Shown here: positions 51,523-60,553 of the stretch, one piece after another | Position numbering within the stretch: the first letter of the stretch is position 1 | Layout of the letters: each line of letters begins with the position of its first letter | Origin: Candidatus Binatus soli | GTDB taxonomy: Bacteria; Desulfobacterota; Binatia; Binatales; Binataceae | Direction of reading: 5' to 3' | Length of the DNA: 64,000 nt | NCBI GenBank assembly: GCA_002479255.1 | Contig: DLMJ01000036.1 | Location: 1-64,000, forward strand | Notes under the pieces: model-generated | The model's database searches: none | What the model was told of the DNA's origin: nothing | The model's input: only the letters and a program-made list of their open reading frames with translations | Translations under genes and position numbers: made by a program

Positions 51523-52089
51523 TCACAGCGCGCCCATCTGCTTGAGAGTCTTCTCAGCTTCCGACGCGACGGTGGGATTTCTGGCGCTGTCGCCCAGCGC
51601 AATTCTCAGATACTTGAGCGCCTCGTCGCGTTGCCCGGTCTGCGCGAGCAGTTGTCCAATTCTGAGCGCGGCGAAACTGTTATTGCGATCGAGATCGTAC
51701 GCCTTGCGAAAATAAACCAGCGCGTCGTCGGTCCTGGCCGGGGAAAACGACATGTACGCCTCGCCGATATTCAGATAGGCGCTGACCTGTCTGGGCTGAT
51801 ACTTGATGAGCTTTTGATAAACCTTGATGACGTCGGTGAAGTCGGAGCGCGAGTTGTAGTAGAGGCCGAGATAAACGTAGGCGTCGTCGAGAGTGGGATC
51901 GATTTCGGTGGCCTGCCAGAGCAGCTTTAGGGCGGCGTCGCTGTCGGTCATTTTGATTGCGGCATCGACGAGCGCCCGAGCCTTGGCCGCGTTGGCATCC
52001 TGGGCGCGCGCCGGGAAGGCAACGGACGCGAGCGCAAGTATCAGTGCGGCGACTAGCGTCAGTGGTTTCAGCGCGGTTCGATCTCGCAT
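51523..52089 (-). CDS. Exported TPR-repeat protein
   Basis: About 188 residues from the ATG at 52089. Signal sequence (LTLVAALILALASVAFPARA, cleavage after ARA) followed by 4 TPR-like repeats (DAYVYLGLYYNSRSDFTDVI; VSAYLNIGEAYMS; FAALRIGQLLAQTGQRDEAL). A periplasmic scaffold protein. The frame extends 21 codons upstream without support. Partner unknown. Confidence 0.82.
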   Translation of the reverse strand: MRDRTALKPLTLVAALILALASVAFPARAQDANAAKARALVDAAIKMTDSDAALKLLWQATEIDPTLDDAYVYLGLYYNSRSDFTDVIKVYQKLIKYQPRQVSAYLNIGEAYMSFSPARTDDALVYFRKAYDLDRNNSFAALRIGQLLAQTGQRDEALKYLRIALGDSARNPTVASEAEKTLKQMGAL

Positions 52090-52205
52090 GGCTTCAGGTG
52101 TGAACTGGCAGCTAAATGGTGGCATGAAAGGCGCACGCTGCAAAGGTATCATGTCGGCGCGGGTGGGATCGGCTTCGAGATGAGAAAGGAAATTCCGGGG
52201 GACGG

Positions 52206-53033
52206 ATGAAGTCGCATCGTTTCATAGCCAACGGGCTTGCGCTGAATTGCCTTGATTACGGAGGCGAGGGCAAGCCGCCGATCCTGTTTCTGCATGGCGG
52301 TTCCGCGCACGCGCATTGGTGGGACTTTGTCGCGCCGGCGTTCGTCGGCGATTTTCACGTGCTGGCGCTCGATCAACGCGGGCATGGCGACAGCCAATGG
52401 GCGGATGAATGGGCGTACGGCTCGCGTCATTACGTGTCGGATTTGGATCAAGTGATCGGCGGATGGGGATTCGGCGCGCCGATCCTGGTTGGGCACTCGA
52501 TGGGCGCGCATAACGTGCTCGCATACGCCGCCGAGCACAGCGAAAGCGAAAGCGAAAAATTGCGCGGAATCGTGGCGATCGATCCTCCGCCCGACTACCC
52601 GGAGGGGGTGGTCGAATTTTTGAAGTCGATCGCGGAAAAGCCGCCGCGCCGATTCGAATCGCTCGACGAGGCGGCTCGGAATTTCAGGGTCCTGCCGCGT
52701 GAGACGCTGGCGAAAAAGGAAATCCTGGAGCACGTCGCGCGCCTGAGCTTCAAGCGGCACGCCGACGGCGGGTGGACGCACAAGATCGATCGGCGCACGA
52801 TGATTCGCGAACCGTCGCGGGTGTGGAAGTCGTTGCATCGCATCGCATGCCCCGCGCTGATCGTGAAGATCACAAAGAGTCCGCTGCTGGATCGCGAGCT
52901 CGCAAAAAAAATGGCCGCGCAGATTGCCGATGGGCGGATGGCGGAGATCGATGATTCGTATCATCACGTCATGCTGGACAATCCCGAGGCGCTGATCGAA
53001 ATAATCCGGGATTTTGTGCACGGTTTGAAATGA
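52206..53033 (+). CDS. Alpha/beta hydrolase, copy 1
   Basis: 275 residues. HGGSAHAHWWDF oxyanion region, LDQRGHGDSQW, nucleophile elbow GHSMGAHN and catalytic His in YHHVMLD. Substrate unknown. The ATG overlaps the next gene's start as ATGA at the stop; both proteins have the same length and are tandem paralogues. Confidence 0.87.
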   Translation: MKSHRFIANGLALNCLDYGGEGKPPILFLHGGSAHAHWWDFVAPAFVGDFHVLALDQRGHGDSQWADEWAYGSRHYVSDLDQVIGGWGFGAPILVGHSMGAHNVLAYAAEHSESESEKLRGIVAIDPPPDYPEGVVEFLKSIAEKPPRRFESLDEAARNFRVLPRETLAKKEILEHVARLSFKRHADGGWTHKIDRRTMIREPSRVWKSLHRIACPALIVKITKSPLLDRELAKKMAAQIADGRMAEIDDSYHHVMLDNPEALIEIIRDFVHGLK

Positions 53034-53857
53034 CCGCGCCGCACAGCCATCTGCTCGAAGGCTCTCCGCGGCTCCATTACCTGGAGTGGAATCCGCACGC
53101 GCCGCGAACGGTTATCCTGCTCCACGGCAACTCTGCCAATGCGTGGTGGTGGGAACCGGTGGCGCGCGCGATTGCGGCGGAGTACCGCCTCCTCGCGCTC
53201 GACCAGCGCGGGCATGGCGACAGCGAATGGGCGCGCCCGGCGGCGTACTCGCCGATCGACTACGCAAACGACATCGCGAGGTTCGTCGCGCACGCGACCG
53301 CGAATGCGGAAAAGCCGGTGGTCGCCGGTCACAGCATGGGTGGTCTGAACGTGCTGGCGTTCGCGCGGGATCATCCGGACAGCGCACGCGGCGCGATTGC
53401 GATCGACGTCCCGGTCACCTCGACTCGCGGGCGCGATCGATATTTGGAGCGGCTGAAATCAATCCCGGTGGTGACCTATGCCGATCTCGCAACGGCGAAG
53501 GCGCGCTTTCGGCTGATGCCGCGCGAGGGCAGAGTCGCCGACGAAGTACTTGGTGAGATCGCCGAAAAAAGCCTGGCGCGCACCGATGAAGGCCGCTGGA
53601 CGCTCAAGTTCGATCGCGAGTGTTTCCTCGGCGGCGACGGGATGGCGGTGCTCGAGACGATCAAGCAAATCAGGATTCCCATGATGCTGGTGCGCGCCGA
53701 GCACAGTCGCATCATGACCGCGGAGGGCGCGGAGCATGCGCGCGCGTCGAATCCGAATGCGCGGCTGGTGACGATTGCCGACGCACATCATCATGTGATT
53801 CTGGAGCGTCCCGAAGCGGTCGCCCGCGTCATCGAAGAGTTCGCCGCCAGCCTGTAA
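53030..53857 (+). CDS. Alpha/beta hydrolase, copy 2
   Basis: 275 residues. HGNSANAWWWEP, LDQRGHGDSEW, nucleophile elbow GHSMGGLN and HHHVILER near the C-terminus. It overlaps the preceding paralogue by 4 bases. Substrate unknown. The 165 bases after it hold nothing recognisable. Confidence 0.87.
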   Translation: MTAPHSHLLEGSPRLHYLEWNPHAPRTVILLHGNSANAWWWEPVARAIAAEYRLLALDQRGHGDSEWARPAAYSPIDYANDIARFVAHATANAEKPVVAGHSMGGLNVLAFARDHPDSARGAIAIDVPVTSTRGRDRYLERLKSIPVVTYADLATAKARFRLMPREGRVADEVLGEIAEKSLARTDEGRWTLKFDRECFLGGDGMAVLETIKQIRIPMMLVRAEHSRIMTAEGAEHARASNPNARLVTIADAHHHVILERPEAVARVIEEFAASL

Positions 53858-54022
53858 CTCTTTCAATCTTTCACCGCGTAACGCCGCCGATGCTGAAGCC
53901 GGGGGCTGTGGTACGCTCCGCGCAATCGACGCAACGCCGCCGCCGTCCGTTTTCGCGCACCGCCCTCTCCGCGTTCATCTCACCGGCACTTTATTGATAG
54001 GCTCTAGCATTCAAAGGAACCA

Positions 54023-54873
54023 TTGAACGCTATGCAACTTAGACTGGTAAATTGGCACGATCCGGCGCTTTTTCGATCGCACGTCGAGGGCTCTTTGTGC
54101 GAGCGCGAGGCCGAGAACAACCTCGTGTTCGGAATCCTCTCGGGCATAATCGATGGCCGACAGAAGTTTAGCGACAAGCCGCCGCTGCTTTGTTCGGTGG
54201 AGGCCGAAACTGGAAGTCAACTAGTCGCGCTTCGGACTCCACCGCAAAATCTCGTGCTCTCGAAGGCGAAGTCAGAGGAGGCGGTCTCGGTTCTGGCGCG
54301 CGAGCTGTGGGCCGCGGGCCATCAGCTTCCGGGCGTTAACGCTCCCTCGCGAGAAGCCGATATTTTCGCGGAGACCTGGTGTGAAATAACCGGCGCCAGG
54401 ATCAGGCGGGAGCACGCCCAGCGGATATATTGCCTCGATCGGGTGAATCCGCAGCGTCCAATAGTCGGGCATCTTCATCTCTGCCATCAGCCGGATCTCG
54501 CGCTGGCAACCGAATGGATGCGGGCGTTCAGTCATGACGTGGGCGAGCATCAGGTACCGGCCGATCCGAGAAGGTTCATCGGCCAGCGTGAGGCGGGCCT
54601 GTTCTTCTGGATCGAGACCGACCGGTCTCGATGGCCGGATTTTCAGGGCCAACGCCCAATGGGATAAGAATCGGTGCGGTGTACACGCCGCCGGAATTGC
54701 GCGGGCGCGGATTCGCTGGCGCATGCGTCGCGGCGGTGAGCCAGTCGCTGCTGAACGAAGGCCGCAAGTTCTGCTTCCTCTATACCGACCTCGCAAATCC
54801 GACGTCCAATCACATCTACCAGGAGATCGGGTATCGACCGGTCTGCGATGCGTCTGTGCTCGTTTTCGAATAG
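54023..54873 (+). pseudogene. GNAT family acetyltransferase broken by a frameshift
   Basis: The first part (TTG 54023 or ATG 54032, MQLRLVNWHDPALF) runs in one frame to about 54620; there the product should continue DRPVSMAGFSGPTPNGIRIG, but that is one frame back, from about 54619 to the stop at 54873. A one-base loss in GAGACCGACCGGTCTCG explains it. The second part holds the acetyl-CoA loop PPELRGRGFAG and the C-terminal NPTSNHIYQEIGYRPV. Either the gene is inactive or the base is a sequencing/assembly error. Confidence 0.85.
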
Positions 54874-54959
54874 GCCTCGGGATCTCTTCTTCGGAATTGG
54901 TTGATAGTTATACGAGGCGCAGTTTCAACTCCCTTTCATTTCTGAGGCAACAAGGACGT

Positions 54960-55445
54960 CTAGAGGTCGCGTTCCATCCTGCGGTGGGCGATGCCGGCTT
55001 CGTCGAAGACGCCGCCCACGGCGATGAATCCTTCTTTGAGGTAGAAGCCCTCAGCCGTAACTTGCGCGTGCACAATGGCCCGGCGGAATCCGCGTATGCG
55101 AGCGCGATCGACGAGGAAGCGCAGGATGTCAGCGCCGACTCCCGTCTTTCGAAAGTCCCGGATGACGGCCATCCGGCCAATCTTTACTTCGCTCGCCCCC
55201 TGTTCGACCATCCTGCCGCACCCGATGGGGTTGCCGTCGAGAATCGCCAGTGCGTGAAATGCGCGCGAATCGTAGGCGTCCACTTCAATTTCTTCGGGCA
55301 CGCGCTGCTCTTCGATAAACACGCGCCGGCGAATCGCGTAGGCACGTTGCATGTCGGCGGGCGTTTCGATCGCAATCACTTTGAGGCGCGAGGGTTTAGC
55401 CACGAGCCAGTGACTAACGCGCGATGGGCGTAGCGTCAAATCCAC
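54960..55445 (-). CDS. GNAT family N-acyltransferase
   Basis: 161 residues, resembling the ElaA-like/predicted GNAT group. RRVFIEEQRVPEEIEVD near the N-terminus, acetyl-CoA loop DFRKTGVGADIL and C-terminal EGFIAVGGVFDEAGIAHRRM. The start could be further in, for example GTG 55403. Acceptor is unknown. Confidence 0.85.
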   Translation of the reverse strand: MDLTLRPSRVSHWLVAKPSRLKVIAIETPADMQRAYAIRRRVFIEEQRVPEEIEVDAYDSRAFHALAILDGNPIGCGRMVEQGASEVKIGRMAVIRDFRKTGVGADILRFLVDRARIRGFRRAIVHAQVTAEGFYLKEGFIAVGGVFDEAGIAHRRMERDL

Positions 55446-55478
55446 TTAGCCGCGATTTTCGCGTTGACAAGCGCGACT

Positions 55479-55523
55479 GGTGAAAAGCAGGCGGCCCGGC
55501 CGCAATATCACGGCCGGGCCGCC
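55479..55523 (-). terminator. Intrinsic terminator of the secreted Pro-Thr protein gene
   Basis: A perfect 13-base-pair GC stem (55490-55502 with 55511-55523), 8-base loop, and on the minus strand a TGCTTTTC run follows. It lies 42 bases after the stop of the gene at 55565. Confidence 0.8.
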
Positions 55524-55564
55524 CGTTCCAATCGGTTATCAGCCCGGACTATGCCCTTCCAGCG

Positions 55565-56176
55565 TCACCTTGGGGTCGGGGGCGGCGGGGGTACGATGAT
55601 GCGATAGGCGCCCCGCTGCGACGCGGTTCCGCTAATTACCAAGTCGGCATCAGTCGAGAAGAAATCCACCCCGTACCCTCCCATTCCGCGGATCGCAAAG
55701 TCGTCATCGTTGGTTCCGCTGAGCGATGAGCAATTGGAACCCGGGCCGGTGCTGGTGAACGTGAGGGTCAAGGCGCCAGTGCCATCCGGATTCACAGAAT
55801 ACGTTCCGGTGATCGTGCCTGTGCAGACGCTGCCGCCGGCATTGAAGGTCTCGGTCCCGCCGGTGATATTTCCCGTGCCGTCCGCAGTCAGATTTCCGAA
55901 TCCCGCGATCGGCGAGAGCGACGGCGGGTTGCCCGTAGTCGTGCTCGGTATCAGCCAGAAGCCGCTGAACCTGGTCGAATACGTTCCGTTGAGACTAGCG
56001 TCACTGAAAGCGAACGGAGTCGGCGTCGCGGTCGGGATTGCAGGAGTAGGACTCGGCGTCGCGATCGGGGTTCCAGGAGTAGGAATAGGTAGGTGACCAC
56101 GGTCATGCGCCCAGACTGCGGGGCCGATCGCAAGTAGCAACGCCAACATTGCGATTGACAGAATCTTGTTTCTCAT
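55565..56176 (-). CDS. Exported protein with Pro-Thr-rich linker, function unknown
   Basis: 203 residues. Signal sequence (ILSIAMLALLLAIGPAVWAH), then a PTPGTPIATPSPTP-type linker, then a beta-rich domain with NGTYSTRFSGFW and Gly/Thr-rich repeats. Similar small domains (ISLTGTY-like) occur in deltaproteobacterial secreted proteins, but I cannot name a family. It ends in PPPPPTPR. Confidence 0.72.
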   Translation of the reverse strand: MRNKILSIAMLALLLAIGPAVWAHDRGHLPIPTPGTPIATPSPTPAIPTATPTPFAFSDASLNGTYSTRFSGFWLIPSTTTGNPPSLSPIAGFGNLTADGTGNITGGTETFNAGGSVCTGTITGTYSVNPDGTGALTLTFTSTGPGSNCSSLSGTNDDDFAIRGMGGYGVDFFSTDADLVISGTASQRGAYRIIVPPPPPTPR

Positions 56177-56344
56177 GATGATTCACCTTCAAATTCAGTT
56201 TTAGCCATGGTCGGCGAAGCTCAACGCCAGAAGCCACAATAAAATGTGCCAAAGCGAAGACAACCCCACCTAGGATCCAACTACCACCGACACGAAGCGG
56301 CTTGCAAACGGGAAGTTCGACCCCGGTTTTGAATCCAAAGGGCT

Positions 56345-57124
56345 TTAGATGACCGTCTCTTCCGCGAGCGCCGCCGATTTGCCGCGATGCTTGGCATAGA
56401 TGCCGGCAGCCCATTTCAACGCCGGATGCTCCGCGAGCTGCGCGCGCGCCTGCGCCAGCGGCGCCGGGATTGCGGTGGGAGGCGGGTAGGGAAACTCCTT
56501 CGGCATCACCAGCGGCGACAGCAATGCGGCCGCGGTCAGATCGGCAACCGTGAAACCGTTGCCGACCAGGTAGCCCGAAGGCTGAAGGTCGCGCGCGATT
56601 CGATCCATCGCGGCGACGGTCTTATCCCGCGCCGCTCCCGCCTCGGCCGGATAGACCTTCATCTTGCTTCTCATCAGGGGCCGCACCAACGGAAAGATCG
56701 CGCGCATGAACAGTCGCTTTCCGAGGCCGGCCTGGCTGGTGAACAGCGCTGTTACCGTGGACGAGTAGGGCAGCAACATAAAATATCCCCATTGGCGGAT
56801 GTACGGGCCCAGCTCCTCGTCGAAATAATCTTCCAGTTCGAGCGCGCGTTCCCGCGCCTCGCGGTCGGCGGGATAGAGCGGCGGATCGGGATGAGCTTTT
56901 TCGATCGCTTCGATGATGCGGGTCGAGTCGAAGATGATCGCGCCACCGAGCTCGAGGACAGGCACCGCGGTCTGTCCGGTCATCCTTCTGATTCTGGAAA
57001 CATGAGGCCCGGGCAGCAGCGAGCGCCGCAGGTGCGGAACCTGCTTGTAATCGAGCGCCCAGCGCGCCTTCTCGGCGTAATGGGAAATCGCGAATTGCCA
57101 GAGCACCGGCGCCCGCGCTGCCAT
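56345..57124 (-). CDS. Glutathione S-transferase family protein
   Basis: 259 residues. Thioredoxin-fold N-terminus (APVLWQFAISHYAEKARWAL; active site likely Ser in AISHYAEK), TAVPVLELGGAIIFDSTRII with the cis-Pro and gamma-glutamyl contact, then an all-helical C-terminal domain. Substrate unknown. Confidence 0.85.
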   Translation of the reverse strand: MAARAPVLWQFAISHYAEKARWALDYKQVPHLRRSLLPGPHVSRIRRMTGQTAVPVLELGGAIIFDSTRIIEAIEKAHPDPPLYPADREARERALELEDYFDEELGPYIRQWGYFMLLPYSSTVTALFTSQAGLGKRLFMRAIFPLVRPLMRSKMKVYPAEAGAARDKTVAAMDRIARDLQPSGYLVGNGFTVADLTAAALLSPLVMPKEFPYPPPTAIPAPLAQARAQLAEHPALKWAAGIYAKHRGKSAALAEETVI

Positions 57125-57356
57125 GTCTTTTGTGTTAACCGGGATTTCCTTTTACTCTCCGGCTTCAACTCGCCGTATAGAACGAACGGCGTTCCTCTGC
57201 AAGCTTTAGCCGGTTTTGGTCATACCGCCAAGCAGACATCATCGCGACCGCCTGCTTGCCTTTCTTGACCCACTACCCGGCCGTGCCGCGGTTATTATAG
57301 AACCGCACCACTGCCCGGCTTAAAATGTGAGATTGCGCACGGAGGGCGGATTCCCA

Positions 57357-58154
57357 ATGGCAAAGGCAAGCCAGAAAGCGAGCGACGAGGAAATTCGCGA
57401 AGGCGCGAGGATGATCCTGGCGGCGCGGTATGCGATCGCGCTCACGGGCGCGGGAATGTCCGTCGAAAGCGGGATCCCGCCGTTTCGCGGGCCGGGCGGG
57501 CTGTGGACCAAGTACGGCGAGCCGCCGATGAACGGCTTTCAGCGCTTCATGGCCGATCCGAAAAAAGCGTGGGAAGAGCGGCTCAGCAAACGCAACGACG
57601 AACTTTTCAAACCGCTTACGGTTGCCAGGCCGAATCCGGGCCACCTCGCGCTGGTGAAAATGGAAGAATTGGGAGTGCTGCGCTTCGTGATCACGCAGAA
57701 CATCGATGACCTGCACCGGCAGGCCGGGCAGAAGGCGCTCGCGGAAATTCATGGCAACTGGACTTTGATTCGATGCCTCGATTGCATGACGCGGTTTCAT
57801 CGCGATGCGATCAGCCTGGAGAAGCTGCCGCCTGCGTGTCCGCGATGCGCAGGATTGTTGAAGTCGGACACGGTTTCCTTTGGCGAGCCGATTCCGATCG
57901 ACGTGCTGAACATGTGCGCGGAGCATTCGGCGAAGGCAGACCTGGTGATCGTGGCGGGGACCTCGGCGACGGTTTATCCGGCGGCGGGATTCGCGCTGGA
58001 AGTGAAGCAGCGCGGCGGAATACTCATCGAAGTGAACCTCTACGAGTCGGAGGTCACGCAATATTGCGACGTGAGCTTGCGCGGCGGATCGGCGGAGGTG
58101 CTGCCGCGGCTGGTGAAGGCGGTCGACGAGATTCGAAGAGAGACCATGTCGTAG
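57357..58154 (+). CDS. Sir2-type NAD-dependent protein deacylase
   Basis: About 265 residues from the ATG at 57357, preceded by GGAGGG; GTG 57327 is an alternative. NAD site ALTGAGMSVESGIPPFRG, catalytic region TQNIDDLHRQAG and His in IHGNW; zinc Cys pairs CLDC and CPRC. Removes acyl groups from lysines using NAD+. Its last 101 bases lie antisense to the end of the GT39 gene. Confidence 0.92.
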   Translation: MAKASQKASDEEIREGARMILAARYAIALTGAGMSVESGIPPFRGPGGLWTKYGEPPMNGFQRFMADPKKAWEERLSKRNDELFKPLTVARPNPGHLALVKMEELGVLRFVITQNIDDLHRQAGQKALAEIHGNWTLIRCLDCMTRFHRDAISLEKLPPACPRCAGLLKSDTVSFGEPIPIDVLNMCAEHSAKADLVIVAGTSATVYPAAGFALEVKQRGGILIEVNLYESEVTQYCDVSLRGGSAEVLPRLVKAVDEIRRETMS

Positions 58155-60051
58155 AAATTCCTGCTTCAATGTAGCTGTCGGCGGGTTTTTTGGACGGCGG
58201 AGCCGGGGAACCTGCGCGCTGGCGAAGGAGGAGCATCTCGTCGGTGCCGTCGAGCGAGGTCGGGTTGCTGGTTATCACGATGTCGAAGCGGCCTCGCCTG
58301 GACGCGGGAAGCGCATTGAACAGAGCGCGCCAGGCGATCAGGTACTCGGGCATCTCCGGATTTCCTTGCGAGACGATCGGAATTGTGCGGCGGCTGTAAA
58401 AGGCGACGTCGTAGTTGAGCACGCCCAGATAGCCGACCGGACTGTCGCCCACAATTTTCATGGCATGATCGGTAAAGTCCCTGAGCGAGAGAGTGTTGGC
58501 GATGGCCGGAACGACGACAACGTTGGCCGCAACGGTGGTGAAAACCATCGCGGCCGCAATCGCGAGCACCATTCGTTCGATACGCGGACGGGTGAAGATC
58601 ATAAAGACGCCGAGTGCGACAACCGCGAGCGGCATCGCGAGGTCCAGCGCCCAATCCTCGGCAACAACCGAGGTCAAGACGCGTGGAAAAGCGGGTGCGC
58701 GAATGCCCGCCGCCTGCAGCAGATCGGCGAACTCCTGTGGCCTGCCGACGAGCATCGCAAGCGCAATCAATCCGGCGCCGCCGAGGATCAGCATCGCGAG
58801 ACCGGACAATCGCGCGATCCAGTGGACACAAGCGCGCGCAGGCTCAGGACGCACGACAGCCTCGCGGACATAGATCGCCACCAGGGTGGCAAAAGCGGGA
58901 TACATACAGAGCAGGTACACGCCGCGCTTGCTCTGCGGGAGGTTGTAAAAGATCAGCACCGCGGCGAACCAGACGATGATGTATTTGAGGCGCGGATCGA
59001 GTGCGCGCGGCGCGCGCGCTGCCTGGACGCCGACGATCGGCAGCAGAATCGTCCACGGCATGAATCCGGCGAGAAGAGCGAGTTCCATATAGTAGAAGGG
59101 ATGGATGTGGCCCTCGTGGAAATCGGCGCCGCCGGTGAAGCGGAGCAGATTTTCGGCGAGAATCTGCTTGCGGAAAAAATCCGGGCCGCCTTCGATCAGC
59201 GCTGCAAGATACCATCCTCCGGCGAGCACCAGGACGACGATCGCGCCGCGCACGAGACCGATTCGGCGCAACAGGTTCCATCGTTTCTCAGCGGCCAGCC
59301 AAATCACGGCGACCAGCCCCGGAAGAATCAACCCGATGGGGCCCTTGGTCAAAATGGCGAGCGCGATTGCGACGTAGAGCAGCATCCGCCGGCGCGTCAG
59401 TCCCTCGGCCATGAAAATGAATTCGAAGAACGCGACCTCCATGAAGAAGGTCAGCGTCGTGTCAACGCGGGCGCCGGTCCCGGCTTGCAGGTACTGAAAC
59501 GTGGTGGCGAGGATGAGCGCGGCGAAGAGCGCGGTCACGTTGTCGAACAGGCGGCGCACATAGAAGTAGCAAACGATCACGCCGGCGATAGCGAGCCCGG
59601 CTGACGGCAGCCGCACGGTGAATTCGTTTACGCCGCCGGCAACGAGCGAGACCAGCGCGGCCATCCAGTGCATCAGCAGCGGCTTGGAGGGGATTTCGAC
59701 GCCTGCGCGCTGTGGGAGAATCACGCCGCCGCCGTGGACGATGTCGAATACGGTGACGGCCTCGCGCGGTTCGCCCTTGGTGTAGAGCGGATAGCCGCCG
59801 AGATTTACGAGATAGAGCGCGACTCCGACAATCAGCAGTATCGGCCATGCGTAGCGCGGCTCGGCTATATACTGGAGCCAATCCGGAGGACCGGTGATTG
59901 GCGCGACCGCGGGAGCCGTAGCGGCGGGATCGAGAGGGGCTTCACACTCGGGGATAGAAGCCGGCTCGGGATCGTCGCGCGTAATCTCTTCAGGAAGTTT
60001 CAACTTTTCAACCGTTGCCACGGTGGGCAGTATTAAGAGCATCGCGAGCAT
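58054..60051 (-). CDS. GT39-family glycosyltransferase (ArnT-like), membrane
   Basis: About 665 residues from the ATG at 60051, which has GGAGCC upstream; the longer frame begins at a TTG. Around 11 membrane helices; the periplasmic loop carries KGEPREAVTVFDIV, the Glu/Arg catalytic-type motif of ArnT/PMT enzymes, followed by PSKPLLMHW. It transfers a sugar from polyprenyl phosphate to lipid A or another envelope acceptor. The final 35 or so residues are polar and lie antisense to the sirtuin gene. The acidic Pro-rich N-terminal segment is unusual for the family. Confidence 0.85.
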   Translation of the reverse strand: MLAMLLILPTVATVEKLKLPEEITRDDPEPASIPECEAPLDPAATAPAVAPITGPPDWLQYIAEPRYAWPILLIVGVALYLVNLGGYPLYTKGEPREAVTVFDIVHGGGVILPQRAGVEIPSKPLLMHWMAALVSLVAGGVNEFTVRLPSAGLAIAGVIVCYFYVRRLFDNVTALFAALILATTFQYLQAGTGARVDTTLTFFMEVAFFEFIFMAEGLTRRRMLLYVAIALAILTKGPIGLILPGLVAVIWLAAEKRWNLLRRIGLVRGAIVVLVLAGGWYLAALIEGGPDFFRKQILAENLLRFTGGADFHEGHIHPFYYMELALLAGFMPWTILLPIVGVQAARAPRALDPRLKYIIVWFAAVLIFYNLPQSKRGVYLLCMYPAFATLVAIYVREAVVRPEPARACVHWIARLSGLAMLILGGAGLIALAMLVGRPQEFADLLQAAGIRAPAFPRVLTSVVAEDWALDLAMPLAVVALGVFMIFTRPRIERMVLAIAAAMVFTTVAANVVVVPAIANTLSLRDFTDHAMKIVGDSPVGYLGVLNYDVAFYSRRTIPIVSQGNPEMPEYLIAWRALFNALPASRRGRFDIVITSNPTSLDGTDEMLLLRQRAGSPAPPSKKPADSYIEAGISTTWSLFESRRPPSPAAAAPPPIRRASSRRNIA

Positions 60052-60117
60052 CGCGACCGGCTCCGAATAACATACCGGCACCGGCGGAAATAAGCAGGGG
60101 GGAAACCTAAACCCTAA

Positions 60118-60139
60118 CCCCTTCCCACGTGGGAAGGGG
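60118..60139. repeat. 22-base perfect palindrome
   Basis: CCCCTTCCCAC and GTGGGAAGGGG are joined without a spacer. It follows AACCCTAA and precedes ACAATCGAG in the gap upstream of the GT39 gene. It may be an intergenic dispersed repeat or an operator; only one copy is in the window. Confidence 0.55.
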
Positions 60140-60198
60140 AACAATCGAGTTTACGCTGAACGAAGTCGAAGGGCCCGGAACAACTTAAAAACTAAAAA

Positions 60199-60402
60199 CT
60201 AGTATTCGGTCTTGACGCGGGCGCGGCCGATGTCGTCGTAAACGTAAACGTCCGCGGGATTTTCGTCGCGCGTTTTCTTGTGCGAGCCGTCGCAAAATGG
60301 CTTGTTCTTCGAGAGTCCGCACGCGCAGATATAGACCGGCAACTCGGTGCCTTCCGCAACCTCGTAGGGCGTGTTCCTTTCGTGTCTGACAATTCGGGCC
60401 AT
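60199..60402 (-). CDS. CDGSH iron-sulfur domain protein
   Basis: 67 residues. The 2Fe-2S motif is CACGLSKNKPFCDGSH (Cys-x-Cys...Cys...His), as in mitoNEET-type proteins. Probable electron-transfer or redox-sensing protein in the cytoplasm. An upstream gap of 151 bases separates it from the EamA gene in the same direction. Confidence 0.92.
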   Translation of the reverse strand: MARIVRHERNTPYEVAEGTELPVYICACGLSKNKPFCDGSHKKTRDENPADVYVYDDIGRARVKTEY

Positions 60403-60553
60403 GAAGAATTCCTCGCGTTGAATTTCTGTTTTCTGTTCGCGCGCAATTCCTGCGGCAGAATCTGTGGGTCACTTAAGACCAGCAGAGTCGTAGAGTCAAA
60501 TGCAGGGGCCGGCACCTGCGCCCAATGCGTTTCTTGGAATGTCAAAGCGGGAA

